From positions 1 through 57,701 of the forward strand of contig CAYSLJ010000016.1 of NCBI GenBank assembly GCA_964431735.1: 57,701 bases of DNA, written 5' to 3'. Below the pieces are notes generated by a model, which did no database searches, was not told the origin of the DNA, and worked only from the letters and a program-made list of their open reading frames with translations. The translations under genes were made by a program, and so were the position numbers. Shown one piece after another: positions 1 through 8,472 of the stretch; position 1 is the first letter of the stretch; every line of letters begins with the position of its first letter. Origin of the DNA: CALARM01 sp964431735 (GTDB lineage: Bacteria > Vulcanimicrobiota > SpSt-956 > JAKJGF01).

Positions 1-59
1 TATATGAAAATGATGAAGTTTTATGCTCCACTGTCTATTCATTTTCATATTTGGTCATG

Positions 60-160
60 CCTGTTAGAGTGAAAAGTGAAAAGAATAGGAGATTAATCAC
101 TATTCACTACTCACTTTTCACCCCTTCTTAATTATAGATTGTTATAAAACTAACTATAAA
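60..160. repeat. Heptamer inverted repeat with conserved AT-rich tail
   Basis: A GTGAAAA-type arm (about 69-87) faces a TTCACTACTCAC-type arm (about 97-121), so the two can pair as a hairpin. The following AT-rich tail (about 126-160, containing TAATTATAGATTGTTATA) recurs at about 28008-28034 after the same type of TCAC array. I see no gene in the first 246 bases; the rest of this stretch is AT-rich leader of the first gene. Confidence 0.75.
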
Positions 161-246
161 TTACAATTTACTTCATAGAGTAAGAGGTAGTGAAAGGAAT
201 CTTTATATTTATGTCGAATGTCAAAAAAAATTAGGAGGTATTTATA

Positions 247-1122
247 ATGTTTTATCGTTTTATTGGTTTTTTAATTTTATTTTCTTTACTATTTTCCGTA
301 TGTCCTGTTCTGGCCGGCACAAATCAGGAACTGGACGAAGGTATGAAGGCTTATTATAAAAAAGACTGGGAGACTGCGAAGGGATGTTTTGAAAAGGCTC
401 TCCTTGCCGATCCTTTAAATAGTCTTATTCTTTCTTATTATTTCGCCTGTTTTTTACAGACTGATACAGTAGCCCTGGTAGTTAAGAAAGTAGAAGAGGA
501 ATCTATCAGAAAACCCGGTGATACAGCAATTTTAGTAAAACTGGGATTTGCTTATTATGCTATAGGCAGAATTGATGTTAAGATGCAGGATGAAGCCAAA
601 GATTTATTTAAAGATATTCTTGCATCTGACCCTTCCAACCCAACAGTTCATACTGGTATGGGATTACTTTATGATTATAAAAGGATGTCACCCAGGGCCA
701 AAGCGGAATATGAAAAAGCACTTAAAATAAACCCTGCTGATATTATAGCTCTTGAACATATGGGGTTGATTGTGAAACTGGATGAAGGAAATCCTGAAGG
801 CAGTATTGCTTATTTTAAGAAAATTCTGAATATACTTCCTGATTATCCTGATGCCAATTTTTATATAGGATCAACCTATTACGGTCTTGGTAAATATGAA
901 GATGCTTTACCTTATTTAACCAGGACGTCTGAACTTGATCCTCTTGGTGTCAGTAAAGGATATTTTTCTTCTATTCTTACAGGTGATATTTATATGAAAG
1001 AAAAGAAATATCAAGATGCCATATCGTGTTATGAAAAAGCTTTAGTGATAAAACCAAACAGCACTGCCGCTCAGATTAAACTGGAAAAAGCCAGGAAATC
1101 TCAGGAAGAAAGTGAACAGTAA
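247..1122 (+). CDS. Exported TPR-repeat protein
   Basis: This 291-residue protein starts with a hydrophobic signal peptide (residues 1 to about 23, ending near VLAG), so it is probably secreted or periplasmic. The rest is made of tetratricopeptide repeats. The clearest lie at residues 29-62, 130-165, 200-234 and 243-280, with the usual G-x-x-Y and A-x-x-x-F/Y positions and P at the end of helix B. TPRs are protein-binding scaffolds, and no enzymatic domain is visible. The start is supported by AGGAGG ending about 8 bases upstream of ATG. The stop codon lies within a GTGAACA, GTAACCA heptamer series that runs into the spacer. The partner is unknown. Confidence 0.85.
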   Translation: MFYRFIGFLILFSLLFSVCPVLAGTNQELDEGMKAYYKKDWETAKGCFEKALLADPLNSLILSYYFACFLQTDTVALVVKKVEEESIRKPGDTAILVKLGFAYYAIGRIDVKMQDEAKDLFKDILASDPSNPTVHTGMGLLYDYKRMSPRAKAEYEKALKINPADIIALEHMGLIVKLDEGNPEGSIAYFKKILNILPDYPDANFYIGSTYYGLGKYEDALPYLTRTSELDPLGVSKGYFSSILTGDIYMKEKKYQDAISCYEKALVIKPNSTAAQIKLEKARKSQEESEQ

Positions 1123-1175
1123 CCAGTGAAGTAATTATAGTATGATAACTGTTACTGGTTACTGAACACTGGTAA
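1109..1175. repeat. Short heptamer inverted repeat overlapping a stop codon
   Basis: GTGAACA, GTAACCA, GTGAAGT on the left face TTACTGGTTACTG on the right. The TAA stop of the TPR gene is inside the second unit. Confidence 0.55.
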
Positions 1176-1190
1176 AAGGAGAAGTAGGAC

Positions 1191-2402
1191 ATGACAGAAC
1201 GTTCTGACCCTGAAGGTGAAATAGAATCTCTTGAGACAGAACAATTTTCCTGTGCTCTGAAATATATACTAGAAGGTATACTTAATGTTGCCGGGGCGAG
1301 ATATTTTTTTCTGGAATTGAATAAAATTGCTCAGATGAAAGGTGAATTCCTGAAAGACGGTATTTTGAGTTTTCACTCAATAGATATATTAAAAAAACGT
1401 TTTGACAGTACTGCAAAGCTTTTAGAGACTTTAAAATATGGCAGACGTTCTCCTTCCACATCCCTCAGAAAAGAAGATATCCTTGACAGAGAGCAGAATA
1501 GAATTTTAGGGCACGTTATTTATGAACTTTCCGAAAAAAATATTTCCTGTGAAGATGCTCTGACTGTAATTCAGGAACAGTACAGAGTTGTTGTATATAA
1601 AGGAAAATGCCTTGATACATGGTCCGGTCAGATTTCCCCCTCTCATAGAGATGAAATCTTAGAGAAGCTCTATTTATGTGAAACACTCCTTAAAGAATTC
1701 AGGGCAAAAAAGAAGCTACAGGAAAAACCTTTACAGAAAGTTCAGGAAAAACCTTCGCCAGTAGTAAGACCTGTTTATGAAAAGGAATATCTGAATAAAG
1801 GCCACAGTGATTTTCGTTCTTCCAGAAGCTCCATTCACAGAAGGAGGATGGAGAAAGAAGATGACAGAAAAACCAGAAAGGTATTCCTTGATGACGGAGA
1901 AGAAGATACAGAAATGGAACATTCCTTCAAATGGGGCAGATTTATGGAAGATGCCACTTCCCGTTTAATGGGAGGAAATATTAAAATTTCTATTGATGAT
2001 GATCAGCTGGGAATATTAAACAAACTTCCTGTGAAAAAATATACCTTTCCATCTCAAGAAATTTTATCTGACTTTCAGGATAAAAAGAAAAGCCCCATAA
2101 GTCCTGAAATATTAAAAGAACTGGAAATATCTAAGGAAGAGAAAAAATTAAGGGAAATGTTTTCGCGAGACATGGAAGACAGATATGTTGAAACAGGAGA
2201 TGGAAAAGAAGAAAAAAATTATTCGGAAGAAAAAAAACATAAGGTGAGAATTTTTTCACAATCCGATGACGAGAAAAAAATAGAAGAGAGGAAATTTTTT
2301 TCTCGCAAAAGGGATGTAATACCTTCTGTTCCCGGTGAACAACCTGAGAAATCTGAAAAAAAGAGGCTCTCTATATTTGATGTGAAATCTGAAAAAAAAT
2401 AA
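1191..2402 (+). CDS. Unknown charged cytoplasmic protein
   Basis: A 403-residue protein that I do not recognise. Residues 1 to about 165 look like a compact, mostly helical domain. From about 165 onward the protein is dominated by K, E, D and R with low-complexity segments and few hydrophobic stretches, suggesting a disordered tail. There is no signal peptide or membrane segment. It begins with ATG after AAAGGAG and is followed, after a repeat-containing spacer, by the Clp ATPase gene. A role as a Clp substrate or adaptor would be pure inference from adjacency. Confidence 0.7.
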   Translation: MTERSDPEGEIESLETEQFSCALKYILEGILNVAGARYFFLELNKIAQMKGEFLKDGILSFHSIDILKKRFDSTAKLLETLKYGRRSPSTSLRKEDILDREQNRILGHVIYELSEKNISCEDALTVIQEQYRVVVYKGKCLDTWSGQISPSHRDEILEKLYLCETLLKEFRAKKKLQEKPLQKVQEKPSPVVRPVYEKEYLNKGHSDFRSSRSSIHRRRMEKEDDRKTRKVFLDDGEEDTEMEHSFKWGRFMEDATSRLMGGNIKISIDDDQLGILNKLPVKKYTFPSQEILSDFQDKKKSPISPEILKELEISKEEKKLREMFSRDMEDRYVETGDGKEEKNYSEEKKHKVRIFSQSDDEKKIEERKFFSRKRDVIPSVPGEQPEKSEKKRLSIFDVKSEKK

Positions 2403-2450
2403 AATGACTAATATATAGGAAATAAGTGTATGGAAATAGAAATATAATTT

Positions 2451-2500
2451 AGTAAAGCGTAATGTGTGATGCGTATATAAACCCACTACCCATCACGATT
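2451..2500. repeat. Degenerate GTAA/GTGA heptamers with ATCACGATTATTAT end
   Basis: Units GTAAAGC, GTAATGT, GTGATGC are followed by CCCATCACGATTATTA, the same end motif (CACGATTAT) seen before many other genes in the window. Confidence 0.55.
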
Positions 2501-2506
2501 ATTATA

Positions 2507-2535
2507 TTGAACAGGCGCCTGTTCACTTATAACTT
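2507..2535 (+). promoter_or_regulatory. Candidate promoter overlapped by an 18-bp perfect palindrome
   Basis: Positions 2508-2525 form a perfect palindrome with half-site TGAACAGGC. It overlaps a possible -35 (TTGAAC, 2507-2512), with TATAAC/TAACTT near 2528-2535 as a possible -10. This could be an operator for the downstream Clp gene or simply a hairpin. The promoter call is weak; the palindrome itself is certain. Confidence 0.45.
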
Positions 2536-2556
2536 GAATTAAAGGGGGGGGGACTT

Positions 2557-5025
2557 TTGGGGCTCAGACACAGTGAAGAATGTGAAGAACTTCTGGTACA
2601 GGCCAAAAAGTTTGCCAGAAAGAATAATTTTTTTGGTGTGGAACATGTTTTTCTTGCTCTTATTGATAAAGAGAGAACTCTTGTAGAAGATATGATTTCT
2701 TCATCGGGAATCACTCTTGATTATATTCTTGAGGAGATGAATAATTACTGCTGGCCTACTTCAGAACAGCCGGTATGGAATGAATTTATCACTACTCCGA
2801 GAATGAAAAACTTATTGAAAATTGCTGAAAAAGAAGCTCTTGCTGCCCGTTCTATGAAAATAGAACCTGTACATTATCTTCAGGCCATATTAAAAGAAGG
2901 AAGAGGTGTTGTGCCTGTAACTCTTGTAAATTCAGGACTCAATACTGATGATCTCTACAGCAATCTTTCAGGAGAAGCACCAGCGGAAGGAAGAAGTTCT
3001 CCGGTACCTTCCAGAGGTAAAGATGAAAAACCAAAAATCGATAAAGGTAAAAAATCTCTTCTTGCCAGATGCTCCAGAGACCTTGTTTTACTTGCCAGAG
3101 AGGGAAAACTTGAACCGGTAATAGGAAGAAAAGACGAAACAGTAAAAATGATACAGGTTCTTACCAGAAGAGGTAAGAATAATCCTGTTATTATAGGAGA
3201 ACCGGGTGTCGGCAAAACGGCTCTTGTTATGGCACTTGCACAGAGAATAGCTGAGAATAAAGTTCCTGAAACACTCAGGGGAAAAAGGCTTATGGAACTG
3301 AGTATGACAAGCCTTGTAGCAGGGACAAAACACAGGGGAGAATTTGAAGAACGTCTTGAACAGTTATTAAAAGAAGTAGATGACCCGAATATTATACTTT
3401 TTATCGACGAACTTCATATTATAATAGGTGCAGGGGATTCAAAAGGCAGTATGGATGCAGCCAATATTCTGAAACCTGCCCTTGCCAGGGGAGATATAAC
3501 ACTTATAGGTGCCACTACTATTGATGAATACAGGAAATATATAGAGAAAGATCCCGCTCTTGAAAGAAGGTTTCAGCCCGTACAGGTAAATGAACCGTCA
3601 GAAGCTGATACTATTGAAATACTGAAGGCTTTAAGGCCAAAATTTGAAGAACATCACAGGGTAAAAATATCAGACGAAGCAGTAGTTCAGGCAGTAAAAC
3701 TATCTGTTCGTTACCTGACGGAAAGATTTCTCCCTGATAAAGCAATAGATATAATAGATGAAGCATGTTCAAGTGTAAAGGTTCAACAGTATGTTTCTTT
3801 TATGCCGGGGAAATTGAAATATAATGAAGGTACAGGTGAAGTGGAAGAAGTAGAAAGTGAGAAAAAATATCCGAAATCATCCGATATAACAGAAGATGTG
3901 TCCCGGGAAGGAGATAGACCTGTTATAACAGAGAAAGAGGTTGCAAAAGTAATAGCTCTATGGACAGATATACCTATAGAAAATCTTACTACAGAAGAAT
4001 CTGTGAGACTTGCAGAAATGGAAGATAGAATGAAAAGCAGGGTAAAGGGACAGGACAAAGCCATACATAAGGTTTCACAGGTCGTAAAAATGGCCCGTCT
4101 TGGCCTTGCAAATCCGGGGCGACCCAGAGGAGTATTTTTATTCCTTGGCTCAACAGGTGTAGGTAAAACAGAACTTGCCAAAGCTCTGGCAGAGTTCCTC
4201 TTTGGAAGTGAAGATGAATTAATAAGGCTTGATATGTCTGAATACAAGGAAAAACACTCAATATCCAAATTAATAGGTGCCCCTGCCGGGTATGTGGGAC
4301 ATGAAGAAGAAGGACGTTTTACAAGGATGGTGAGAACGAAACCTTATTCTGTTGTACTTCTTGATGAAGTGGAAAAGGCTCATCCTGAAGTATTTGATAT
4401 TTTCCTTCAGGTTTTTGATGATGGCAGGCTTACAGATCAGAGAGGAAGGACAATAAATTTCTGTAACACCATAATCATAATGACATCCAACCTTGCTGTA
4501 GATTATGATGAAATTTTAAAGAATGTTGAAGAAGAAAAACAGATGACCGATGGCTGGGCTATTGATGAAGATATGGTAGAAAGAGAAAAAATTTGTGACA
4601 GATTGCAGGAATATTTTCGTCCCGAATTTTTAAACCGCATTGATGAAATAGTTGTGTTCAATCCTCTCATAAAAGAGGTATTGCGTAATATTGCCGATGT
4701 AAATATAGCTTCTTTCCTCAAACGTCTTAAAGAGGAAAAATCTATAGATATGGAAATAGACGAAGAACTTGTAGAACTTATTCTGAAATACGGATATAAT
4801 CCCAGATATGGAGCAAGACCTCTTAAAAGAGCCGTTCAGAGATTCCTTATTAACACTTTTGCCCAGAAGATGCTTGAAGAAGATTTCAGGCCGGGAGCAA
4901 AGGTTTATGCTGCTGTTCAGGGTGAAAGAGTCATTTTCAGGAAAGAAGGAGATATTTCAGATATAGAAGATGGCAGAGATGATGAGGAGGATTTTCTTAA
5001 CAGGACATGGGCACCGGAAAAGTGA
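2557..5025 (+). CDS. ClpC/ClpB-family AAA+ unfoldase without a ClpP-docking loop
   Basis: A Hsp100 ATPase of 822 residues that would unfold or disaggregate proteins using two ATPase rings. It has a Clp N domain (residues 1 to about 145), AAA-1 with Walker A GEPGVGKT near residue 214 and Walker B FIDELH, and AAA-2 with Walker A GSTGVGKT near residue 531 and FRPEFLNRIDE near 690. Overall length fits ClpC. However, the ClpC coiled coil between the rings is replaced by an acidic, non-heptad linker (about 410-455). I also find no VGF/IGF/IGL-type tripeptide in the AAA-2 loop that contacts ClpP. It may therefore act without ClpP, like ClpB. TTG start after a G-rich ribosome site (AAAGGGGGGGGG). Confidence 0.9.
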   Translation: MGLRHSEECEELLVQAKKFARKNNFFGVEHVFLALIDKERTLVEDMISSSGITLDYILEEMNNYCWPTSEQPVWNEFITTPRMKNLLKIAEKEALAARSMKIEPVHYLQAILKEGRGVVPVTLVNSGLNTDDLYSNLSGEAPAEGRSSPVPSRGKDEKPKIDKGKKSLLARCSRDLVLLAREGKLEPVIGRKDETVKMIQVLTRRGKNNPVIIGEPGVGKTALVMALAQRIAENKVPETLRGKRLMELSMTSLVAGTKHRGEFEERLEQLLKEVDDPNIILFIDELHIIIGAGDSKGSMDAANILKPALARGDITLIGATTIDEYRKYIEKDPALERRFQPVQVNEPSEADTIEILKALRPKFEEHHRVKISDEAVVQAVKLSVRYLTERFLPDKAIDIIDEACSSVKVQQYVSFMPGKLKYNEGTGEVEEVESEKKYPKSSDITEDVSREGDRPVITEKEVAKVIALWTDIPIENLTTEESVRLAEMEDRMKSRVKGQDKAIHKVSQVVKMARLGLANPGRPRGVFLFLGSTGVGKTELAKALAEFLFGSEDELIRLDMSEYKEKHSISKLIGAPAGYVGHEEEGRFTRMVRTKPYSVVLLDEVEKAHPEVFDIFLQVFDDGRLTDQRGRTINFCNTIIIMTSNLAVDYDEILKNVEEEKQMTDGWAIDEDMVEREKICDRLQEYFRPEFLNRIDEIVVFNPLIKEVLRNIADVNIASFLKRLKEEKSIDMEIDEELVELILKYGYNPRYGARPLKRAVQRFLINTFAQKMLEEDFRPGAKVYAAVQGERVIFRKEGDISDIEDGRDDEEDFLNRTWAPEK

Positions 5026-5257
5026 ATGGTGAGTAGTGAAAAGTTAATGGTGAAAAGTGAATGGTGAGTAGTGAATGGTGAGTAGTGAATAGTGAGTAGT
5101 GAAAAGTGAGTAGTGAAAAGTGAATGGTGAATAGTGAGTAGTGAATGGTGAATTGGTCACTCATAATAATCGTAATGTGTAATGCGTAACGGGTAATGCG
5201 TAAGTCTGTGAATTACTTACGCGTCACGCGTCACGCGTCACGCGTTACGCTTTACGA
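5022..5257. repeat. Large heptamer array: 19 GTGANNN units plus inverted GTAA/TTAC hairpin
   Basis: From 5022 to 5154 the sequence is 19 consecutive 7-bp units (GTGAATG, GTGAGTA, GTGAAAA, GTGAATA and variants) with no gaps. The first unit contains the Clp stop codon. A second block (about 5170-5257) goes from GTAATGC-type units through a short centre to TTACGCG/TCACGCG units, forming an inverted repeat. Reading this array in frame falsely lengthens the next gene. Confidence 0.9.
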
Positions 5258-5267
5258 GGTAAAAACT

Positions 5268-5564
5268 ATGAAAGTTACATTACAGATAATTAACAGTCCC
5301 GATGACGGGAAGGAATTTCAGTTAACTAAAAGGGAGAATTATATTGGCCGTGTAAGTGGTAATGAAATAATTATTCCCTATGATAATCAAATTTCAAGAC
5401 GTCATTCAAAGGTTGAATTGAAAAATCAGGAAGTATGGCTCGAAGATATGGATAGCAGAAACGGTACTTTTGTAAACAATGAAAGACTTGAAGAGCCCTA
5501 TTTACTCAGTCCCCAGGAGATATTCAGGGTTGGCAAAACCTATCTTCAGGTAATTATTACATAA
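5268..5564 (+). CDS. Small FHA-domain protein
   Basis: A stand-alone forkhead-associated domain of 98 residues, which in known FHA proteins binds phosphothreonine peptides. Conserved motifs are YIGR (residues about 24-27), SRRHSKVEL (about 43-51) and DSRNGTFVN (about 61-69), covering the phosphopeptide-binding Gly-Arg, Ser-Arg-x-His and Asn-Gly positions. The ATG at 5268 after GAGGT is preferred. A longer reading from 5196 would translate the heptamer array and is unlikely. It sits 16 bases before a Ser/Thr kinase gene, so it is probably co-expressed and may read that kinase's phosphorylation marks (inference). Confidence 0.9.
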   Translation: MKVTLQIINSPDDGKEFQLTKRENYIGRVSGNEIIIPYDNQISRRHSKVELKNQEVWLEDMDSRNGTFVNNERLEEPYLLSPQEIFRVGKTYLQVIIT

Positions 5565-5580
5565 ACCGGAGGGGTGTAAC

Positions 5581-7563
5581 ATGATCAGTGCGACAATCGG
5601 TAGATATAAAATAGTGGAAGAACTTGGCCGTGGCGGTATGGGTATTGTTTATAAAGGAGATGATCCTGTTCTTGGCAGAGCAGTGGCAATAAAAATTCTT
5701 CCTCCTCACTTTGTAGAGAATCAGGAAAGCAGGGAACGATTTGTAAGAGAAGCTCAGACAGGAGCCAAGCTTAACCATCCCAGTATAAGAGGTATATATG
5801 ATATAAGTGAACATGAAGGAATATTTTATATAGTACTTGAATATGTTTCAGGTATTGGCCTTGATGAGCTTATGAAAAGAAAAAAAGCCTTTAATGTTGA
5901 AGAAGCTCTGGAAATATTCATACCCGTCTGTGAAGCACTGGAATATGCCCATCAACATGGAATAATTCACAGAGATGTTAAACCTGCCAATGTAATGTAC
6001 AGTGATAAAAAAGAAGTAAAAGTGGCAGATTTCGGACTTGCGTGGATTGAAACAGAGCAATCTCTTACCCAGCCGGGGGCGGTTATGGGAACGTTCGGTT
6101 ATTTTTCTCCCGAACAGGCAAGAGGTGAAAAAGTAGACAGGAGAACTGATATATATTCTCTCGGTGTCATGCTTTATGAGATGATGACAGGAAGGCTTCC
6201 CTTCGAGGCAAAAAATCCTGCATCTTTAATTCAGCAGCACCTTACTGTAGCACCTCCCCAGCCTTCTTCTGTTAATCCAGATATTCCTTCTTTTGTAGAT
6301 GAAGCCATACTGAAAGCTCTCAGGAAAGACCCCAATACAAGATATCAGACTGTTCAGGAATTTTTAAATGATATTGCAGGAGACAGGATTGTAAAAAAAC
6401 AGGAAGAACAGAAAACAGCGTCTCCTACAGAAGCAGCCCTTCATAATATACTTGGAAATAATTATTATAAACAGGGTAAACTTGATCTTGCCATACTTGA
6501 ATGGGAAAAAGCAACACAACTTGATCCTTACAATGCTCTTACTCATAACAATCTGGGCACAGCCTATGATGGTATTGGCAATCTTGACCTGGCAGTAAGG
6601 GAATATAATTATGCAGTCGAATTAAATCCCAATAATTTTGTAGCCCATTATAATCTTGGTTCTGCTTATTACAGAAAAGGTGATGTAGATTCCGCTGTAG
6701 AGGAATATAAGAAAACAACACTCCTGAATGCTAAATTTGCTCCTGCTTATTATAATCTTGGCAATGGTTTTTATAAACAGGGAAAAATGGAACTTGCAGT
6801 TGAACACTGGCAGAAAGCTCTTCAGCTTAATCCGGAGTTCGCAGAGGTTTTATATAACCTCGGTAATGCCTATGCAAAAATGGGCAAAAAACAGGAAGCA
6901 CTGGAAAGCTGGGAAAAAGCAATAGCCCTTGATCCGGAATTTGCAGTGGCCCATTATAATATAGGAACACTTCATATGGATAATAATAACATGGAACTTG
7001 CTACTGCTGCGTGGGAAAAATCTCTTGAATTGAATCCAAATTTTGCAGAAGCCAGATATAATATTGGTAACCTTTATTTTCAGCAGGGCAATACGGAAAA
7101 AGCCGTTGAAGAATGGAACAAAGCCATTGAATTAAAACAGGATTACTGGGAAGCTCATTACAATCTCGGTAATATTTATTACCAGAAACAGGAACTTGAC
7201 CTTGCTGTGGCATCATGGCAGAAAACAGTTACCTATAATGATAAATACTGGCAGGCCCATTATAATCTCGGTAATGTTTATTTTTTTGAACAGGAGCAGA
7301 TAGACCCTGCCATTGTATCCTGGCAGAAGGTTACTACACTGCATCCTGACTACTGGCAGGCCTATTATAATCTCGGTGAAGCCTATTTCAAACAGGATAA
7401 ACTGGAACTTACCGTTATGGAATGGGAAAAAGTTGTATCTATTGATCCAAAACACTGGCAGGCCCAGCATAATCTTGGAAGTGTGTATTTTAAAATGGGG
7501 AAACTGGAAAAAGCCATAGCCCAGTGGACAAAATCTCTTGCCCTTATGATATTTAATTTTTAG
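5581..7563 (+). CDS. Ser/Thr protein kinase with 11 C-terminal TPRs
   Basis: A Hanks-type kinase (residues about 8-270) fused to a TPR array. The glycine loop GRGGMG, the VAIKIL lysine, the catalytic HRDVKPAN (about 130) and DFG (about 151) are all intact, so it should be active. Residues about 285-650 hold eleven 34-residue TPRs of the form HYNLGNxYY, with unusual YW residues before several repeats. There is no transmembrane segment, so unlike PASTA kinases it is cytosolic, and the TPRs probably choose substrates. Preceded by CGGAGG. The FHA gene just upstream suggests a phospho-signalling pair. Confidence 0.93.
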   Translation: MISATIGRYKIVEELGRGGMGIVYKGDDPVLGRAVAIKILPPHFVENQESRERFVREAQTGAKLNHPSIRGIYDISEHEGIFYIVLEYVSGIGLDELMKRKKAFNVEEALEIFIPVCEALEYAHQHGIIHRDVKPANVMYSDKKEVKVADFGLAWIETEQSLTQPGAVMGTFGYFSPEQARGEKVDRRTDIYSLGVMLYEMMTGRLPFEAKNPASLIQQHLTVAPPQPSSVNPDIPSFVDEAILKALRKDPNTRYQTVQEFLNDIAGDRIVKKQEEQKTASPTEAALHNILGNNYYKQGKLDLAILEWEKATQLDPYNALTHNNLGTAYDGIGNLDLAVREYNYAVELNPNNFVAHYNLGSAYYRKGDVDSAVEEYKKTTLLNAKFAPAYYNLGNGFYKQGKMELAVEHWQKALQLNPEFAEVLYNLGNAYAKMGKKQEALESWEKAIALDPEFAVAHYNIGTLHMDNNNMELATAAWEKSLELNPNFAEARYNIGNLYFQQGNTEKAVEEWNKAIELKQDYWEAHYNLGNIYYQKQELDLAVASWQKTVTYNDKYWQAHYNLGNVYFFEQEQIDPAIVSWQKVTTLHPDYWQAYYNLGEAYFKQDKLELTVMEWEKVVSIDPKHWQAQHNLGSVYFKMGKLEKAIAQWTKSLALMIFNF

Positions 7564-7719
7564 TATTTTTGGTGTTACGTTCTGGTTTTGGGGTTTTAAT
7601 CTTCCTGAGCCAATACCCAAAAATCAGCCCTTAATAATAAAAAATTAACAAAATTTTAACATAATCTTATTTACTTTAAAGGTATTTGCTGGTAATCTAT
7701 AGTTGGACATAAATAATTC

Positions 7720-7760
7720 GTAATAATCCTCGCGTTACGCATCACGCGTTACGCGTCACG
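7720..7760. repeat. TTACGCG/TCACGCG heptamers before a gene start
   Basis: Heptamers in the TTAC/TCAC orientation are preceded by AATAATCCTCGCG, the same junction found at about 47116 and, reversed, near 57510-57525. The remaining spacer (7564-7719) is AT-rich, and I see nothing else in it. Confidence 0.7.
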
Positions 7761-7781
7761 AATAAATTAAGGAGGATCCCC

Positions 7782-8318
7782 ATGTTTGGAGGATATATTT
7801 CCCAGGGAGTGCTTCAGAGTAATCAACAGAAAACTGTTCAATCATTACCTGGTCGAGCTGGTAATATTGCAAAAACTCCTAAAGATTCAGTTCAATTTTC
7901 ATCGATAGACAGTAATGATATGATATTTAATGTAAAGAAATTTGGCTTTATGGAGGGACCTGATAAACTTCCTGTTACAGGTGAAACATTGCCAAATTCT
8001 TTATCTACCGGCATTACTATAAGTCCTGAAGAAATCCAGGTAAATGAATCTCTAAAACTCGGAATTTCATGTGACAGACAGGAAGGGTTGACACCTCATT
8101 TCTTATGCGGCCATGGTGAAGTACCTGCTGCAGAAGGAGCAATACTTACTGCCAGGACTATAATAGAACATGATCTGGTAGAAAAAGGTAAAGATAAATA
8201 TGACACATTAAAACCATGTCCTGCAAGTTCAAAAATTGTCTCTGCTGTTCATGGTTTCGATAGTAATTTATCAGATATTGTTGTCAAAAATAAACCGATT
8301 TTGCTGGAATTTATATGA
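7782..8318 (+). CDS. Unknown small protein
   Basis: A 178-residue protein that I do not recognise. It has an excellent ribosome site (AAGGAGG, then ATG 8 bases later). It has no signal peptide or membrane segment and is of mixed composition. The N-terminal 50 residues are Ser/Gln/Asn-rich and probably disordered. The C-terminal half has four cysteines (including CDRQ and LCGHGE) that could bind metal, though not in a known motif. It is convergent with the TPR gene on the other strand, with a shared bidirectional terminator between them. Confidence 0.7.
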   Translation: MFGGYISQGVLQSNQQKTVQSLPGRAGNIAKTPKDSVQFSSIDSNDMIFNVKKFGFMEGPDKLPVTGETLPNSLSTGITISPEEIQVNESLKLGISCDRQEGLTPHFLCGHGEVPAAEGAILTARTIIEHDLVEKGKDKYDTLKPCPASSKIVSAVHGFDSNLSDIVVKNKPILLEFI

Positions 8319-8321
8319 GAA

Positions 8322-8347
8322 GCGTAACGCGTTACGCGTGATGGGAG
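8322..8347. repeat. GTAACGC-GTTACGC palindromic heptamers
   Basis: AGCGTAACGCGTTACGCG is a compact palindrome of the window-wide 7-bp unit. The following GTGATGGGAGGA also occurs in the element at about 30483-30494. Confidence 0.6.
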
Positions 8348-8407
8348 GAACAAATCCTCATACTTCTTTGTGATTGAACCGGTCATGGTATTCATAATCA
8401 GGATAGT

Positions 8408-8455
8408 CTGTAACATAAAAAAAATAGCCGTCAGGCTATTTTTTTTATGTTACAG
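8408..8455. terminator. Bidirectional intrinsic terminator
   Basis: A perfect 22-bp stem (8408-8429 with 8434-8455) and loop GTCA. Eight A on one side and eight T on the other of the GC-rich tip give a U-tract in both directions. It lies between two convergent genes. Confidence 0.92.
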
Positions 8456-8472
8456 AACAGCGAGAAAATCTT

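Noticed and set aside
5022..5257. CRISPR-like array
   Set aside because: The repeats are contiguous 7-bp units without unique spacers of constant length, and no cas genes are present.
5196..5267. N-terminal extension of the FHA protein
   Set aside because: The extra 24 residues are a translation of the TTACGCG/TCACGCG repeat; ATG 5268 has its own ribosome site.
2557..7563. Type VI secretion fragment (ClpV, FHA, PpkA-like kinase)
   Set aside because: No TssB/C, Hcp, VgrG or TssJLM genes nearby, and the Clp protein lacks the ClpV-type middle domain; FHA-kinase pairs occur in many other contexts.
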